DNA from: Abiotrophia defectiva ATCC 49176
GTDB lineage: Bacteria > Bacillota > Bacilli > Lactobacillales > Aerococcaceae
DNA: 64,000 nucleotides
Assembly (NCBI RefSeq): GCF_037041345.1
Contig: NZ_CP146287.1
Coordinates: 871,501-935,500, forward strand
Direction of reading: 5' to 3'
Shown here piece after piece: positions 18,301-26,600 of the stretch. Position 1 is the stretch's first letter; the number at the start of each line of letters is the position of its first letter. The notes beneath the pieces are model-generated. The model saw only the letters and a program-made list of their open reading frames with translations, was not told where the DNA came from and did no database searches. The translations under genes and the position numbers were made by a program.

Positions 18301-19644
18301 ATGACTAGGCCAACCATTGAAAGTCTCGAGCTAGCGCCTTTTATTAAGGAGGCACTCGGGGAACTGGGATTTTCCCGCCTAACGCCTGTGCAAGAGGCGG
18401 TCATTCCCTATGCCCTCAAAGGGCGCAACCTGATTGTCCAATCGCAAACGGGCTCAGGTAAGTCTCATAGTTTTTTGATTCCTATCTTCCAGCAACTAGA
18501 CCCTAGTTTGGACCAAGTCCAAGTGGTGATTACGGCGCCTAGCCGGGAATTGGCTACGCAACTCTACCAAGTGGCTAAGCAACTGGCTAGCACTAGCCCA
18601 GAGCCTTTGCGGATCGTTCATTACATGGGCGGGACGGATAAGCAACGTCAAGTGGACAAGTTGCAGGCGGGCCAACCCCAAGTTGTCATTGGGACGCCTG
18701 GTCGTATCTATGACTTGATGGCTAGCCATGCCCTCCATGTTCAAACCGCCAAAATCATGGTAGTAGATGAAGCCGATATGACCATGGACCTAGGTTTCCT
18801 TCAAGTGGTCGATGATATTGCTTCACGCATGCCAGAAGATTTGCAGTTAATGGTCTTCTCTGCGACTATTCCTCAGCAGCTTGAGGTCTTCCTCAACAAG
18901 TATGTGACCAACCCTGAATTCATACAGATTGAACCTCAGGAGGTCTTAGCCAGCAAGATTGATAACTACCTGATTAATACCAAAGGGCGGGATCGCTCGG
19001 CCTTGGTCTACGATCTCTTAACCATGGGCCATCCTTTCCTAGCCTTGGTCTTCTGTAATACTAAGAAGTATGCAGCAGAATTGACCCAATACCTCAAGGA
19101 ACATGGCCTCAAGGTGGCCTCCATTCACGGGGATTTAACGCCGCGAGAACGCAAACGGGTCATGCGTCAAATCAAGGACTTAGAATTCCAATATGTAGTG
19201 GCTTCTGACCTAGCTGCGCGCGGTATTGACATTCCGGGTATTTCCATGGTTATTAATACGGAATTGCCTAAGGAGCTGGAATTCTTCGTTCACCGGGTAG
19301 GGCGGACAGGCCGTAATCAACTGGCTGGGACAGCCTATACCTTCATGACACCTGATGACGACCGGGCTATTGTGGAATTAGAAGCCAAGGGCATTGAATT
19401 CCAACAGGTGGACTTAGTCAAGGGCGAAATCCGTCCTGTTCAGTCACGCCATCGCCGTGTAGAGCGGACGGATACCAAGCAGGATAAGGAAGATCCAACC
19501 GTACGGGCCATGATTAACCGAAACAAGAAGAAGAAGGTTAAGCCTGGCTACAAACGTAAGCTCAATTACCAAATTAAGGAGCACCGTCAGAAGGAAGCTC
19601 GTAAACAGAAAAGGGCAGAGCGGCGCCAAGCTAGAAAAGCTTAA
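18301..19644 (+). CDS. cshB: DEAD-box RNA helicase CshB-like
   Basis: The 447-residue protein has motifs SQTGSGKSH (I), PSRELA (Ia), TPGR (Ib), DEAD (VVDEADM), SAT (FSATIP), ARGIDIPG and HRVGRTGR. The N-terminal sequence and basic tail (KKKKVKPGYKRKLNYQIK and on) match CshB (YqfR), a cold-shock RNA helicase of Bacillales and Lactobacillales. It probably unwinds structured mRNA or rRNA precursors. A GAGGTGA site precedes the ATG. It ends at a strong hairpin terminator. Confidence 0.92.
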   Translation: MTRPTIESLELAPFIKEALGELGFSRLTPVQEAVIPYALKGRNLIVQSQTGSGKSHSFLIPIFQQLDPSLDQVQVVITAPSRELATQLYQVAKQLASTSPEPLRIVHYMGGTDKQRQVDKLQAGQPQVVIGTPGRIYDLMASHALHVQTAKIMVVDEADMTMDLGFLQVVDDIASRMPEDLQLMVFSATIPQQLEVFLNKYVTNPEFIQIEPQEVLASKIDNYLINTKGRDRSALVYDLLTMGHPFLALVFCNTKKYAAELTQYLKEHGLKVASIHGDLTPRERKRVMRQIKDLEFQYVVASDLAARGIDIPGISMVINTELPKELEFFVHRVGRTGRNQLAGTAYTFMTPDDDRAIVELEAKGIEFQQVDLVKGEIRPVQSRHRRVERTDTKQDKEDPTVRAMINRNKKKKVKPGYKRKLNYQIKEHRQKEARKQKRAERRQARKA

Positions 19645-19656
19645 TCGATAGAAGGG

Positions 19657-19682
19657 GAGACTAACCTAGGTTAGTCTCTTTT
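19657..19682 (+). terminator. Intrinsic terminator after cshB
   Basis: The palindrome GAGACTAACC / GGTTAGTCTC with a very short loop is followed by TTTT. Confidence 0.88.
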
Positions 19683-19962
19683 GATATGTATATTGATTTA
19701 CAATATTGTATAGATACTTAGACTCAAGCTATTAATATGACGGACTTTATTACCTAATCGTATATTCATTCTCTTTAAAGATTTCGGATTATATACTTGT
19801 TTTATTTTTCTTATCTCCCAAAATATACTAGAGTATGTAAAAATCTTTAAGTTGTGATGATTATTGATTTTGTCATTCTTATGGGAACACGAAACCGCGT
19901 TTCATTCAAGTAATTGTGAACATCTAACGAAAATTTGATATGTATAATATTGGGAAATGCGG
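19683..19962. other. AT-rich intergenic stretch with no gene seen
   Basis: This stretch is much richer in A+T than its surroundings. I see only tiny frames without binding sites, short dyads such as GAAAC-CGC-GTTTC, and a TATAAT at 19943-19948 without a good -35. It leads into the promoter of the candidate RNA. Confidence 0.6.
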
Positions 19963-20331
19963 TATAATGTCTATACAGGATGTTAGTGTCTTGCTTTAAG
20001 TGTTTCTTGGAATATTTAAAGGAGGGCAGTAGCAGCCCTTCGAACAAATTGAATCTATGTCCATATGATCCCCTTAATGAACTTTATCATAGAAGATTTA
20101 GATTTTTACTTCAAGGTGAACGTGCCGATTTTACATTGTTGATAAATCACTAAATGCTTCAAGTCAGAAGTCGTATGGGTATAGGTAATCAATTTAAACC
20201 TTCTTAGTCAGGTTAAGGACTAAGTTATCCCTTCTTACGATAGGTATCCCCTAATGCCTATTGTAGAAGTCCCCTCTTGATACGGATATGCCGAATCCGT
20301 TGCAGCCGAGTTCCCTCTCGGCTGTTTTTTT
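19963..20331 (+). ncRNA. Candidate structured non-coding RNA upstream of ccpA
   Basis: A perfect -10 box TATAAT (19963-19968) would start a transcript near 19975, ending at a strong terminator at 20302-20331. Between them there is no credible reading frame, but several hairpins: CTTAGTC / GACTAAG (20203-20224), a long stem CTTCTTACGATAGG / CCTATTGTAGAAG (20231-20269, one bulge and a G-T pair) and CGGAT / ATCCG just before the terminator. An internal AAAGGAGG (about 20020-20027) has no start codon at usable distance. It does not match the conserved parts of tmRNA, RNase P RNA, SRP RNA or a T-box that I can recall. No -35 box is convincing, so the start is uncertain. Confidence 0.5.
20302..20331. 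terminator. Strong intrinsic terminator of the candidate RNA
   Basis: The stem CAGCCGAG / CTCGGCTG with loop TTCCCT is followed by seven T residues. Its presence with no gene upstream for over 650 bases is the main evidence for a non-coding transcript. Confidence 0.9.
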
Positions 20332-20584
20332 ATTATCTTTTCTATCGAGATTTGTTTGCTCTCAAAAAAACAGCAATTTTCCTCCTTATATCCGCCAAGT
20401 TCAAATTATAGATAATTTTCAACTATCTCCTATTTTTGCCTCTTAGGTAAAAATGGCTCTATATAAGGCTTTAAACCAGTTAGAGGCAGGTTAATGTAAA
20501 TTTCGCTTACATGTACTTTTGAAAAGTTTTCATTTTTCAAAACATTTTTCAAGGTAAGTCTATAAAATAGGTGATAAAATGTAA
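20332..20584. other. Intergenic region upstream of the ccpA promoter
   Basis: No gene is supported here. Visible structure is limited to inverted repeats: TGCCTCT / AGAGGCA (20437-20488), TGTAA / TTACA (20495-20511) and TTTTGAAAA / TTTTCAAAA (20517-20542), the last with a third partial copy TTTTTCAA at 20544-20551. These could be protein-binding sites for ccpA control, but nothing ties them to a known regulator. Confidence 0.4.
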
Positions 20585-20598
20585 GTAAAACGCTTGCT
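20585..20598 (+). promoter_or_regulatory. Candidate cre site (CcpA operator) at the ccpA promoter
   Basis: GTAAAACGCTTGCT matches the catabolite-responsive element consensus TGWAARCGYTWNCW at 12 of 14 positions; the first two bases are swapped. It overlaps the -35 box of the ccpA promoter, which would suit autorepression. Confidence 0.5.
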
Positions 20599-20622
20599 AA
20601 AGTGTTTTTTTTGTGGTATTTT
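20594..20622 (+). promoter_or_regulatory. Promoter of ccpA
   Basis: TTGCTA (20594-20599), a 17-base spacer and TATTTT (20617-20622) with an upstream TGG form an extended -10 promoter 44 bases before the ATG. A nearby TATAAG (20622-20627) is an alternative -10. Confidence 0.5.
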
Positions 20623-20665
20623 ATAAGAGTATAAAAGTGTTTACCTAGGAAGTGAGGCAAAAGGT

Positions 20666-21676
20666 ATGGAAAAACAAACTATTACCATCTACGACGTTGC
20701 TCGTGAAGCTGGCGTCTCCATGGCGACAGTATCTCGTGTGGTAAACGGCAACCCTAACGTTAAACCGTCAACTCGTAAAAAAGTATCAGAAGTTATCGAA
20801 CGCTTGGATTATCGTCCTAACGCAGTCGCGCGTGGCTTGGCAAGCAAGAAGACCACTACAGTTGGGGTGATTATCCCTAACGTCACCAATGTCTTCTTCT
20901 CGTCTTTAGCACGGGGGATTGATGACATTGCGTCCATGTACAAATACAACATTATTTTGGCCAACTCTGATGAAAACCCTGAGAAAGAAGTACAAGTATT
21001 CAACACCTTGTTAGCAAAACAAGTGGACGGAATCATCTTCATGGGGAATGACATCCAAGAAAGTATCCAACATGAAGTTAGCCGTACGCGGACACCAGTT
21101 GTCTTTGCTGGGACCATTCTATCTAATACAGAACTATCTAACGTTAACATCGACTACCGTCAAGCAACTAAAGAGGCAACTGCTTTGCTCTTGGCTCATG
21201 GCCGTAAAGTAGGTTTGGTGACAGGTCCTGGGGAATTTGATATTAACCGTGATTTCCGCTTAGAAGGCTATACTGAAGCCCTTAAGGAAGCCGGTGCTAA
21301 ATTTAAGCAAGACTTAGTCATTCAAAAGCAATTCACTTATGCAGATGGGGATAAGATTGCGGCGCAATTGATTGCAGCGAAGGCAAATGCCGCTGTCATT
21401 TCTGACGATGAAATCGCAGTAGCTGTCCTCAACGCCTTGACAGATCGTGGCGTAAAAGTCCCACAAGAATTTGAAATCATTACTGGTAATAACTCTATGT
21501 TAACCCAAATGGTACGTCCTAAGTTGTCCAGCATCCAAATTCCGCTCTATGATATCGGTGCGGTAGCAATGCGTCTTTTGACTAAGATTATGAACAGTGA
21601 AGAAGTGGAAGAGCATCAAATTATCTTACCACACAGATTTATTGCTCGTGGCTCAACCTTAGAAGATAAAGACTAA
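20666..21676 (+). CDS. ccpA: Catabolite control protein A
   Basis: This LacI/GalR-family regulator (336 residues) binds cre sites together with HPr-Ser-P and controls carbon catabolite repression. The N-terminal helix-turn-helix reads TIYDVAREAGVSMATVSRVV, followed by the hinge helix RPNAVARGLASKK and a periplasmic-binding-type core (VGVIIPNVTNVFFSSLARGIDD). The length and these segments are characteristic of CcpA rather than of a sugar-specific LacI paralogue. An AGTGAGG site lies ten bases before the ATG. Codon choice is more biased than in neighbours, as expected for a well-expressed gene. A terminator follows. Confidence 0.95.
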   Translation: MEKQTITIYDVAREAGVSMATVSRVVNGNPNVKPSTRKKVSEVIERLDYRPNAVARGLASKKTTTVGVIIPNVTNVFFSSLARGIDDIASMYKYNIILANSDENPEKEVQVFNTLLAKQVDGIIFMGNDIQESIQHEVSRTRTPVVFAGTILSNTELSNVNIDYRQATKEATALLLAHGRKVGLVTGPGEFDINRDFRLEGYTEALKEAGAKFKQDLVIQKQFTYADGDKIAAQLIAAKANAAVISDDEIAVAVLNALTDRGVKVPQEFEIITGNNSMLTQMVRPKLSSIQIPLYDIGAVAMRLLTKIMNSEEVEEHQIILPHRFIARGSTLEDKD

Positions 21677-21685
21677 TCGTAAATA

Positions 21686-21715
21686 AAACCAAGGGTTTAT
21701 AGGCCCTTGGTTTTT
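21686..21715 (+). terminator. Intrinsic terminator after ccpA
   Basis: The 10-bp stem AAACCAAGGG / CCCTTGGTTT with an eight-base loop is followed by TTTTT. Confidence 0.92.
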
Positions 21716-21789
21716 GGTCTATTATAATGGACTCTTTCTGTTTGGTCTATTATAATGGACTTTATTTTAAGGGTCTGTTATAATGGACT
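21716..21789. repeat. Three 18-bp palindromic repeats phased at 28 bp, upstream of satD
   Basis: GGTCTATTATAATGGACT occurs at 21716-21733 and 21744-21761, and with one change (GGTCTGTTATAATGGACT) at 21772-21789. The starts are exactly 28 bases apart. Each unit is a near-palindrome (core GTCTATTATAATGGAC, imperfect at one symmetric pair in the first two copies) and contains TATAAT. The sequences between units are unrelated. This looks like a set of operators built into tandem promoters for satDE. Confidence 0.9.
21756..21784 (+). promoter_or_regulatory. Promoter of satDE formed by adjacent repeat units
   Basis: The end of repeat 2 supplies a -35-like TGGACT (21756-21761) and repeat 3 the -10 TATAAT (21779-21784), with a 17-base spacer. 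Repeats 1 and 2 form an identical second promoter (21728-21733 and 21751-21756). Transcription from the downstream one would begin near 21791, just before AGGAGG (21796-21801). Confidence 0.65.
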
Positions 21790-21806
21790 TAAGAGAGGAG
21801 GCTACT

Positions 21807-22493
21807 ATGAATCAATACTATGCTTTAATTGGTGACATTATTGAGTCACGCAGTTTAGCCAATCGTGCCAAAATACAAGAAGCCTTAAGCCAAGCCTTAA
21901 ATGGCCTGAATGAGCGATATCAAGGCCACCTAGCCTCATGCTTTAGTTTAACTTTGGGAGATGAATTCCAAGGACTACTTAAAGTAGGAGCACCTATCTT
22001 TCAAATGATTGATGAACTTCGCCTGGCCTTGCCTGACTTAAATCTGCGTTTTGGCCTGGGCTTAGGTGAAATTCTGACCAGCATAAATCCCGCAGTCAGC
22101 TTAGGGGCGGATGGCCCGGCTTACTGGCGGGCGCGGGAGGCCATCCAACAAGTCCATCAACAACACCATTACGAGACAGTCCATGTCTATCTAGTGACGG
22201 GAGAAGAGGACCAGGATGCGGTTTTGAATCATAGTTTGGCTTTGAGTGAGTTTGTCCGCTCATCCTGGATTCAATCGCAAATGGAAACCTTCCGAACAAT
22301 CTTAGACTTGGGTTACTATCAGTCACGCTTTGATCAGAAGCGAGTGGCGACAGCCCTTGGTCTATCCTCTAGCGCCTTCGCCAAACGCATGAAATCGAGT
22401 GGCATTAAACTCTACTTGGATGTCAAAAATGATCTCAATCAGGCCATTGAGAATCTAGCCAGACAGGCAGCTCAAGGAGGTGAGGGCGCATGA
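21807..22493 (+). CDS. satD: SatD family protein
   Basis: The protein (228 residues) matches the SatD family, named from the Streptococcus mutans secretion and acid tolerance region; its biochemical role is not known. It begins NQYYALIGDIIESR and has the GDEFQGLL segment, weakly reminiscent of a nucleotidyl-cyclase-like fold. Near the C-terminus, VATALGLSSSAFAKRMKSSG reads like a helix-turn-helix, so the protein may bind DNA. I start it at ATG 21807, five bases after AGGAGG; an upstream in-frame ATG (21783) lies inside the third repeat and would be mis-spaced. It overlaps satE by four bases. Confidence 0.85.
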   Translation: MNQYYALIGDIIESRSLANRAKIQEALSQALNGLNERYQGHLASCFSLTLGDEFQGLLKVGAPIFQMIDELRLALPDLNLRFGLGLGEILTSINPAVSLGADGPAYWRAREAIQQVHQQHHYETVHVYLVTGEEDQDAVLNHSLALSEFVRSSWIQSQMETFRTILDLGYYQSRFDQKRVATALGLSSSAFAKRMKSSGIKLYLDVKNDLNQAIENLARQAAQGGEGA

Positions 22494-23149
22494 TATCGAC
22501 TTATTCAATGGGCCTCTACTATGGGCTAGGCTGGACCCTAATCGAATCCTATTACCGACCTTATGGCCGAGCCTTCTTAAAAGGTCGATTGGCCTGGTTA
22601 GAAGCTTGGATGCTCTATTTGGTATGGGGCGCCTTGCTCTTGGGACCTAATCTAGTCGCAGGGGGCCTGCTGATTGGTCTAGGACTGGTGAATGCCAGCT
22701 TAGGTAAGCTACTTAAGCCCAAGCAAGTTTCTCTATTGATGGCGCTACTTTTATTTGGCGCCAGCCTTTATGCAGCGAAGGTAGGCTGGACTTGGCCTTA
22801 CCAGGCAAACTGGCTATGGACGGCTCTCTATGCCTTGTGGTTAGGAGCTCCTGTTAACCAGCTATTCCATTTTCTCTTCCGCCGTTTTCAACCTGAAATT
22901 GAGATTGATGACGCAACTATTGAAGGGGCAGGGGCCACGATTGGGATACTAGAGCGTCTGATAACAGGTTTGCTCTTAGTCAGCCAGAATTATGCCGCTT
23001 TGGGCTTGGTCTTCACGGCCAAATCCATCGCCCGATATGATAAAATTTCCAAGAACAGCGCCTTTGCTGAATACTATCTCATTGGCTCGCTCTTTAGTCT
23101 CTTGGCCGTTTTAGTACTCTATCAGGTCTACCAATTAGGAAGCTGGTAG
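22490..23149 (+). CDS. satE: SatE-like membrane protein (DUF3307-type)
   Basis: The 219-residue protein has about six membrane segments and ends in the conserved segment AKSIARYDKISKNSAFAEYYLIGSLFSLL, found in SatE/DUF3307-type proteins that accompany SatD. The ATGA overlap with satD implies obligate co-expression. Its function is unknown; the constant partnership with SatD suggests a membrane component of one system. It ends at a long hairpin shared with the convergent yjzD gene. Confidence 0.8.
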   Translation: MISTYSMGLYYGLGWTLIESYYRPYGRAFLKGRLAWLEAWMLYLVWGALLLGPNLVAGGLLIGLGLVNASLGKLLKPKQVSLLMALLLFGASLYAAKVGWTWPYQANWLWTALYALWLGAPVNQLFHFLFRRFQPEIEIDDATIEGAGATIGILERLITGLLLVSQNYAALGLVFTAKSIARYDKISKNSAFAEYYLIGSLFSLLAVLVLYQVYQLGSW

Positions 23150-23163
23150 GCCCAAGCTAGTAA

Positions 23164-23212
23164 AAATAGCCCTAGCAGTTTGGATAAAGAATCCAGACTG
23201 CTAGGGCTATTT
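23164..23212. terminator. Long bidirectional terminator between satE and yjzD
   Basis: AAATAGCCCTAGCAGT is complementary to ACTGCTAGGGCTATTT. The stem continues inward through TGGAT / ATCCA with one mismatch to the loop. T-rich ends occur on both strands. Confidence 0.88.
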
Positions 23213-23222
23213 ATTTAGGCTA

Positions 23223-23435
23223 TTAGGAATGCGCCTTATTGCTTGCTTGAGCTTGGGAGCTGTCACCTTGAACACTCTCCATGATTCGCGCCACAATGGC
23301 GACAACAATAGTAATGACAAGAGCCAAAATGGTCCCGCCCACTAAATCGTATTGGGCGCGTGTGAGTGAGCTACCTAGGTAGTAGACGATTTGCCCCAGG
23401 ATGAAGCTCCAGAAAAATGTGACGATATATTTCAT
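23223..23435 (-). CDS. yjzD: Small membrane protein, YjzD/DUF2929 family
   Basis: The 70-residue protein starts MKYIVTFFWSFILGQIVYYLGSSL and has two membrane segments, the second within LVGGTILALVITIVVAIVARI. This fits the YjzD/DUF2929 family of small membrane proteins of unknown role. The start at 23435 is chosen for its GAAGGGA site. A longer reading up to 23609 would run into the divergent dnaE promoter and has no family support. Confidence 0.78.
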   Translation of the reverse strand: MKYIVTFFWSFILGQIVYYLGSSLTRAQYDLVGGTILALVITIVVAIVARIMESVQGDSSQAQASNKAHS

Positions 23436-23546
23436 ACTTTCCCTTCTTTCCTTTACAGTATAAGTGTAGCATATTTGCCAAATAATACAATGAAAAAGTT
23501 TTTGTTTCCAGTTCTTAACCAAAATTCCTGAAAGCCAAGCTCTACC

Positions 23547-23575
23547 TTGTGCTTTAAGGCATTTCATGGCACAAT
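23547..23575 (+). promoter_or_regulatory. Possible dnaE promoter within an inverted repeat
   Basis: TTGTGC (23547-23552), 17 bases and CACAAT (23570-23575) are spaced as a promoter. TTGTGC and GCACAA are also an inverted repeat, so this may instead be an operator. The evidence is weak. Confidence 0.35.
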
Positions 23576-23636
23576 AAGAAGAGAGTGGTCGAATGCCTGT
23601 TCGGACCACAAAAAGGGCTTGAGAGGAGGAAATGCC

Positions 23637-26600
23637 ATGCTATTTAATGTTCATTCTGCTAATTCACTCTTAGCTAGTACTTTGACGGCTCCATCCTATG
23701 TGGAAGCTGCTAAACAAAGGGGCTATGAAATCCTGGGTTTGGCAGATGTCCATAGCCTGCAAGGGGCGCTAGATTTCTATAATCGCTGTCAGGCTGCTGG
23801 TCTCAAGGCCATGATTGGCGCGACCATTAAGTTGCCTGGGGCTCTCAAGCAAACCCATATTTATCCCTTCCTAGTTTATGCCCTCAATCAAGCCGGTTAT
23901 TATGAAATGATTGGCCTTATTCGACGTTTGAGCCATCAGCCTCTGTCGCCAGGCGCTATTTGGGATTATCTGACCCAGTCCTGCCACAACCTAGTCTATA
24001 TTTCCTGTGGCCATGCAAGCGAAGTGGAGCAAACCCTGATTCATAGTGGGGACCAAGAAGCCGACTTAGTTTTGGAGCGCTTGGAGCAAGTCTTTGGGCC
24101 TGGTAATGTCTATCTGGGGGTGGCAGCTTTCCCTTATAATCCAGTTGAAGGCGAGGCCGTGAAGGCCTGGGCTAAGAGCCAACAAGTTCCGCTAGTAGTG
24201 GGGCAGGGAGTATCAACCTTAAATCAGGGTGACTCCTTCAGTCTCAAGGTGCTGGAGGCCATTGGGGCTAATGAGACCTTAGACGTGGAACTACGAGCCA
24301 TGCAGGGGGTCCACTATGTCTATAATTGGGCGGATTTGGAGGCTCAGTACGTCCGTTTAGGCTTGGCTGACTGCTTGGCGAATAGTCGCCAACTAGCTGA
24401 TCGTATGCAGTTAACTTTGCCACAAAATCAGGCTTTTCTGCCAAAATTCCCGACGCCAGATCACTTGCCAGCTAGTCAATACTTGCGAGACTTAACTCAG
24501 TCGGCATTAGAAGACTTGAGGCCTGCTGATTTGGCGGTCTACCAGCAGCGGCTTGACTATGAGCTAGAAGTCATCGATAGTATGGGCTTTAGCGACTATT
24601 TCCTCATTGTCTGGGACATTATTGTCTACTGCCAAAGTCATGCCATCCGGGTAGGACCAGGTCGGGGCTCGGCAGCTGGTTCCTTGGTTTCCTATCTATT
24701 AGGGATTACACGCGTCGATCCAATCCAATACAACTTACTTTTTGAGCGTTTCCTAAATCCGGAACGTTATAATATGCCCGATATTGATATGGATATTCCC
24801 GATAACAAACGCCAACAAGTTTTGCATTATGTGGTCGAGCGCTATGGCCAAGAGCAGGTTGCCCAAATTGCCACCTTAGGGACCTTCGGGGCTCGGGCGG
24901 CCATGCGGGATACCTTACGGGTTCTAGGTGCTGATAGTGAGACCTTGCGAGTATGGGCACGTGCCATACCAAAAGAGTTGGACATTAGCTTGCCTCAGGC
25001 CTATCAGAAGTCGGCTGCCTTACGCCAGTTAGTCAGTCAATCTGAGACCAACCAGCAGCTCTTCCAAGTGGCGCAAACCATCGAGGGCTTGCCGCGTCAC
25101 ATTTCAACCCATGCCGCGGCGGTGGTCATTCATGACCAAGCCTTGGATCAGGTCATTCCGGTTGTGGAGCGACCTAACCAACCTCTTATGACTCAATTTA
25201 CCATGTATGATGTGGAGAAGGTTGGCCTGCTTAAGATGGACTTCCTGGGACTGAGAAACCTCAACCTGTTAGATACCATCATTAAACAAGTTCAAAAGAG
25301 CCAAGCTGATTTTGATATTGAAGTAATTTCCATGGAAGATGCTCAGACTCTTGCCCTCTTCAGGGCGGCGGATACTAATGGGGTCTTCCAGTTTGAATCA
25401 GACGGCATTAAGCAAGTCCTACGCAAGTTGCAACCAGAGCGTTTTGAAGATATTGTAGCCGTCAATGCGCTCTTCCGTCCGGGACCTATGAAGCAGATTG
25501 ACCACTATGTAGCGCGTCGCCATGGCAAGGAAAGTTACCAGGCTATTCATCCTATCCTGGAAGAAATCTTAGCTCCTACCTATGGCATCATCGTCTATCA
25601 GGAACAAGTCATGCAGGTCTGTCAACGTATGGCCGGTTTCAGCTTAGGACAGGCCGACCTGCTAAGACGTGCCATGGGTAAAAAGCAAGCCGATGTCATG
25701 GCACGAGAACGCGAGCATTTCATTAGGGGGGCCAGAGAGCAGGGGATAGAGGCTGAGATTGCGTCAGCTACCTATGATTACATCTATGAATTTGCTAGCT
25801 ATGGCTTCAACCGCTCACACGCGGTGGTCTATTCAACCTTAGCCTTCCAACTAGCCTATCTCAAGGTTCATTATCCTCTAGCCTTCTATCAAGCCCTCTT
25901 AAACATGGGCAGTTCCAACCAGACGACCATGGCCGACTATATTCTGGAGGCCAAACGTCATACAGGTCCACTCCTTGGTCTCAATCTCAATGAGAGTCAG
26001 ATAGGCTTTAGTGTCAGTGGTCAGCAACTCCAAGTAGGTCTCTCAGCCATCCGGACCTTACGCCATGACTTTGTCAGCCACATTGTAGAAGACCGCCAGC
26101 TCTTAGGACCATATACCGGTCTCTTACATTTTATGCAGCGTCTACCTAAGAAATGGCTCAAACACGAGTGGCTAGAAAGCCTAATTAGTGTAGGGGCATT
26201 GGACTATACCGGCATGAACCGGCCAACCTTGCTAAAGAACCTAGACAAGCTCATGCAAAGTGTTACCTTTAGTGGTGGCAATTTGTCGCTCTTCCCAGAG
26301 CTAGAGCCACGAATTGAATGGGTGGAGGACTGGAGCCCTAGTCAAAAACGGGATAAGGAAGTGGAAATTCTAGGCTTCTCCTTAGAAGGGCACCCGGTAG
26401 CGACTTATCAAGCCTTTGCCAAGTCCCACCCCAACTTGTTGTCAGTAAGAGATATCTTAGCGGCCCAACCAAACCTCAAGGTCCAAACCCTAGTCTTAGT
26501 CAAAGGTATCCGAGTCATCAACACTAAAAAGCAGGAATTAATGGCCTTCCTCGAACTAGAAGACGAAGTAGCTAGCATTAGCGGGGTAGTCTTCCCGCAA

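Noticed and set aside
19975-20331. tmRNA, RNase P RNA, SRP RNA or 6S RNA in the gap before ccpA
   Set aside because: None of the conserved segments (tag frame, GAGGAAAGTCC-like core, SRP loop) is seen, and the 5' and 3' ends do not pair as 6S RNA would.
20430-20660. A 76-codon minus-strand frame covering the ccpA promoter
   Set aside because: No usable binding site, no recognisable domain, AT-rich random-looking composition, and it lies over clear regulatory DNA.
21716-21789. The three 18-bp repeats at a 28-bp period as a short CRISPR array
   Set aside because: Repeats are too short, the intervening 10-base sequences are far below spacer length, each unit contains a -10 box, and no cas gene is present.
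23436-23609. N-terminal extension of the YjzD-like protein to 23609
   Set aside because: The extension has Cys/Trp-rich unlikely sequence, overlaps the dnaE promoter and its start has no good RBS; the internal ATG at 23435 matches the family.
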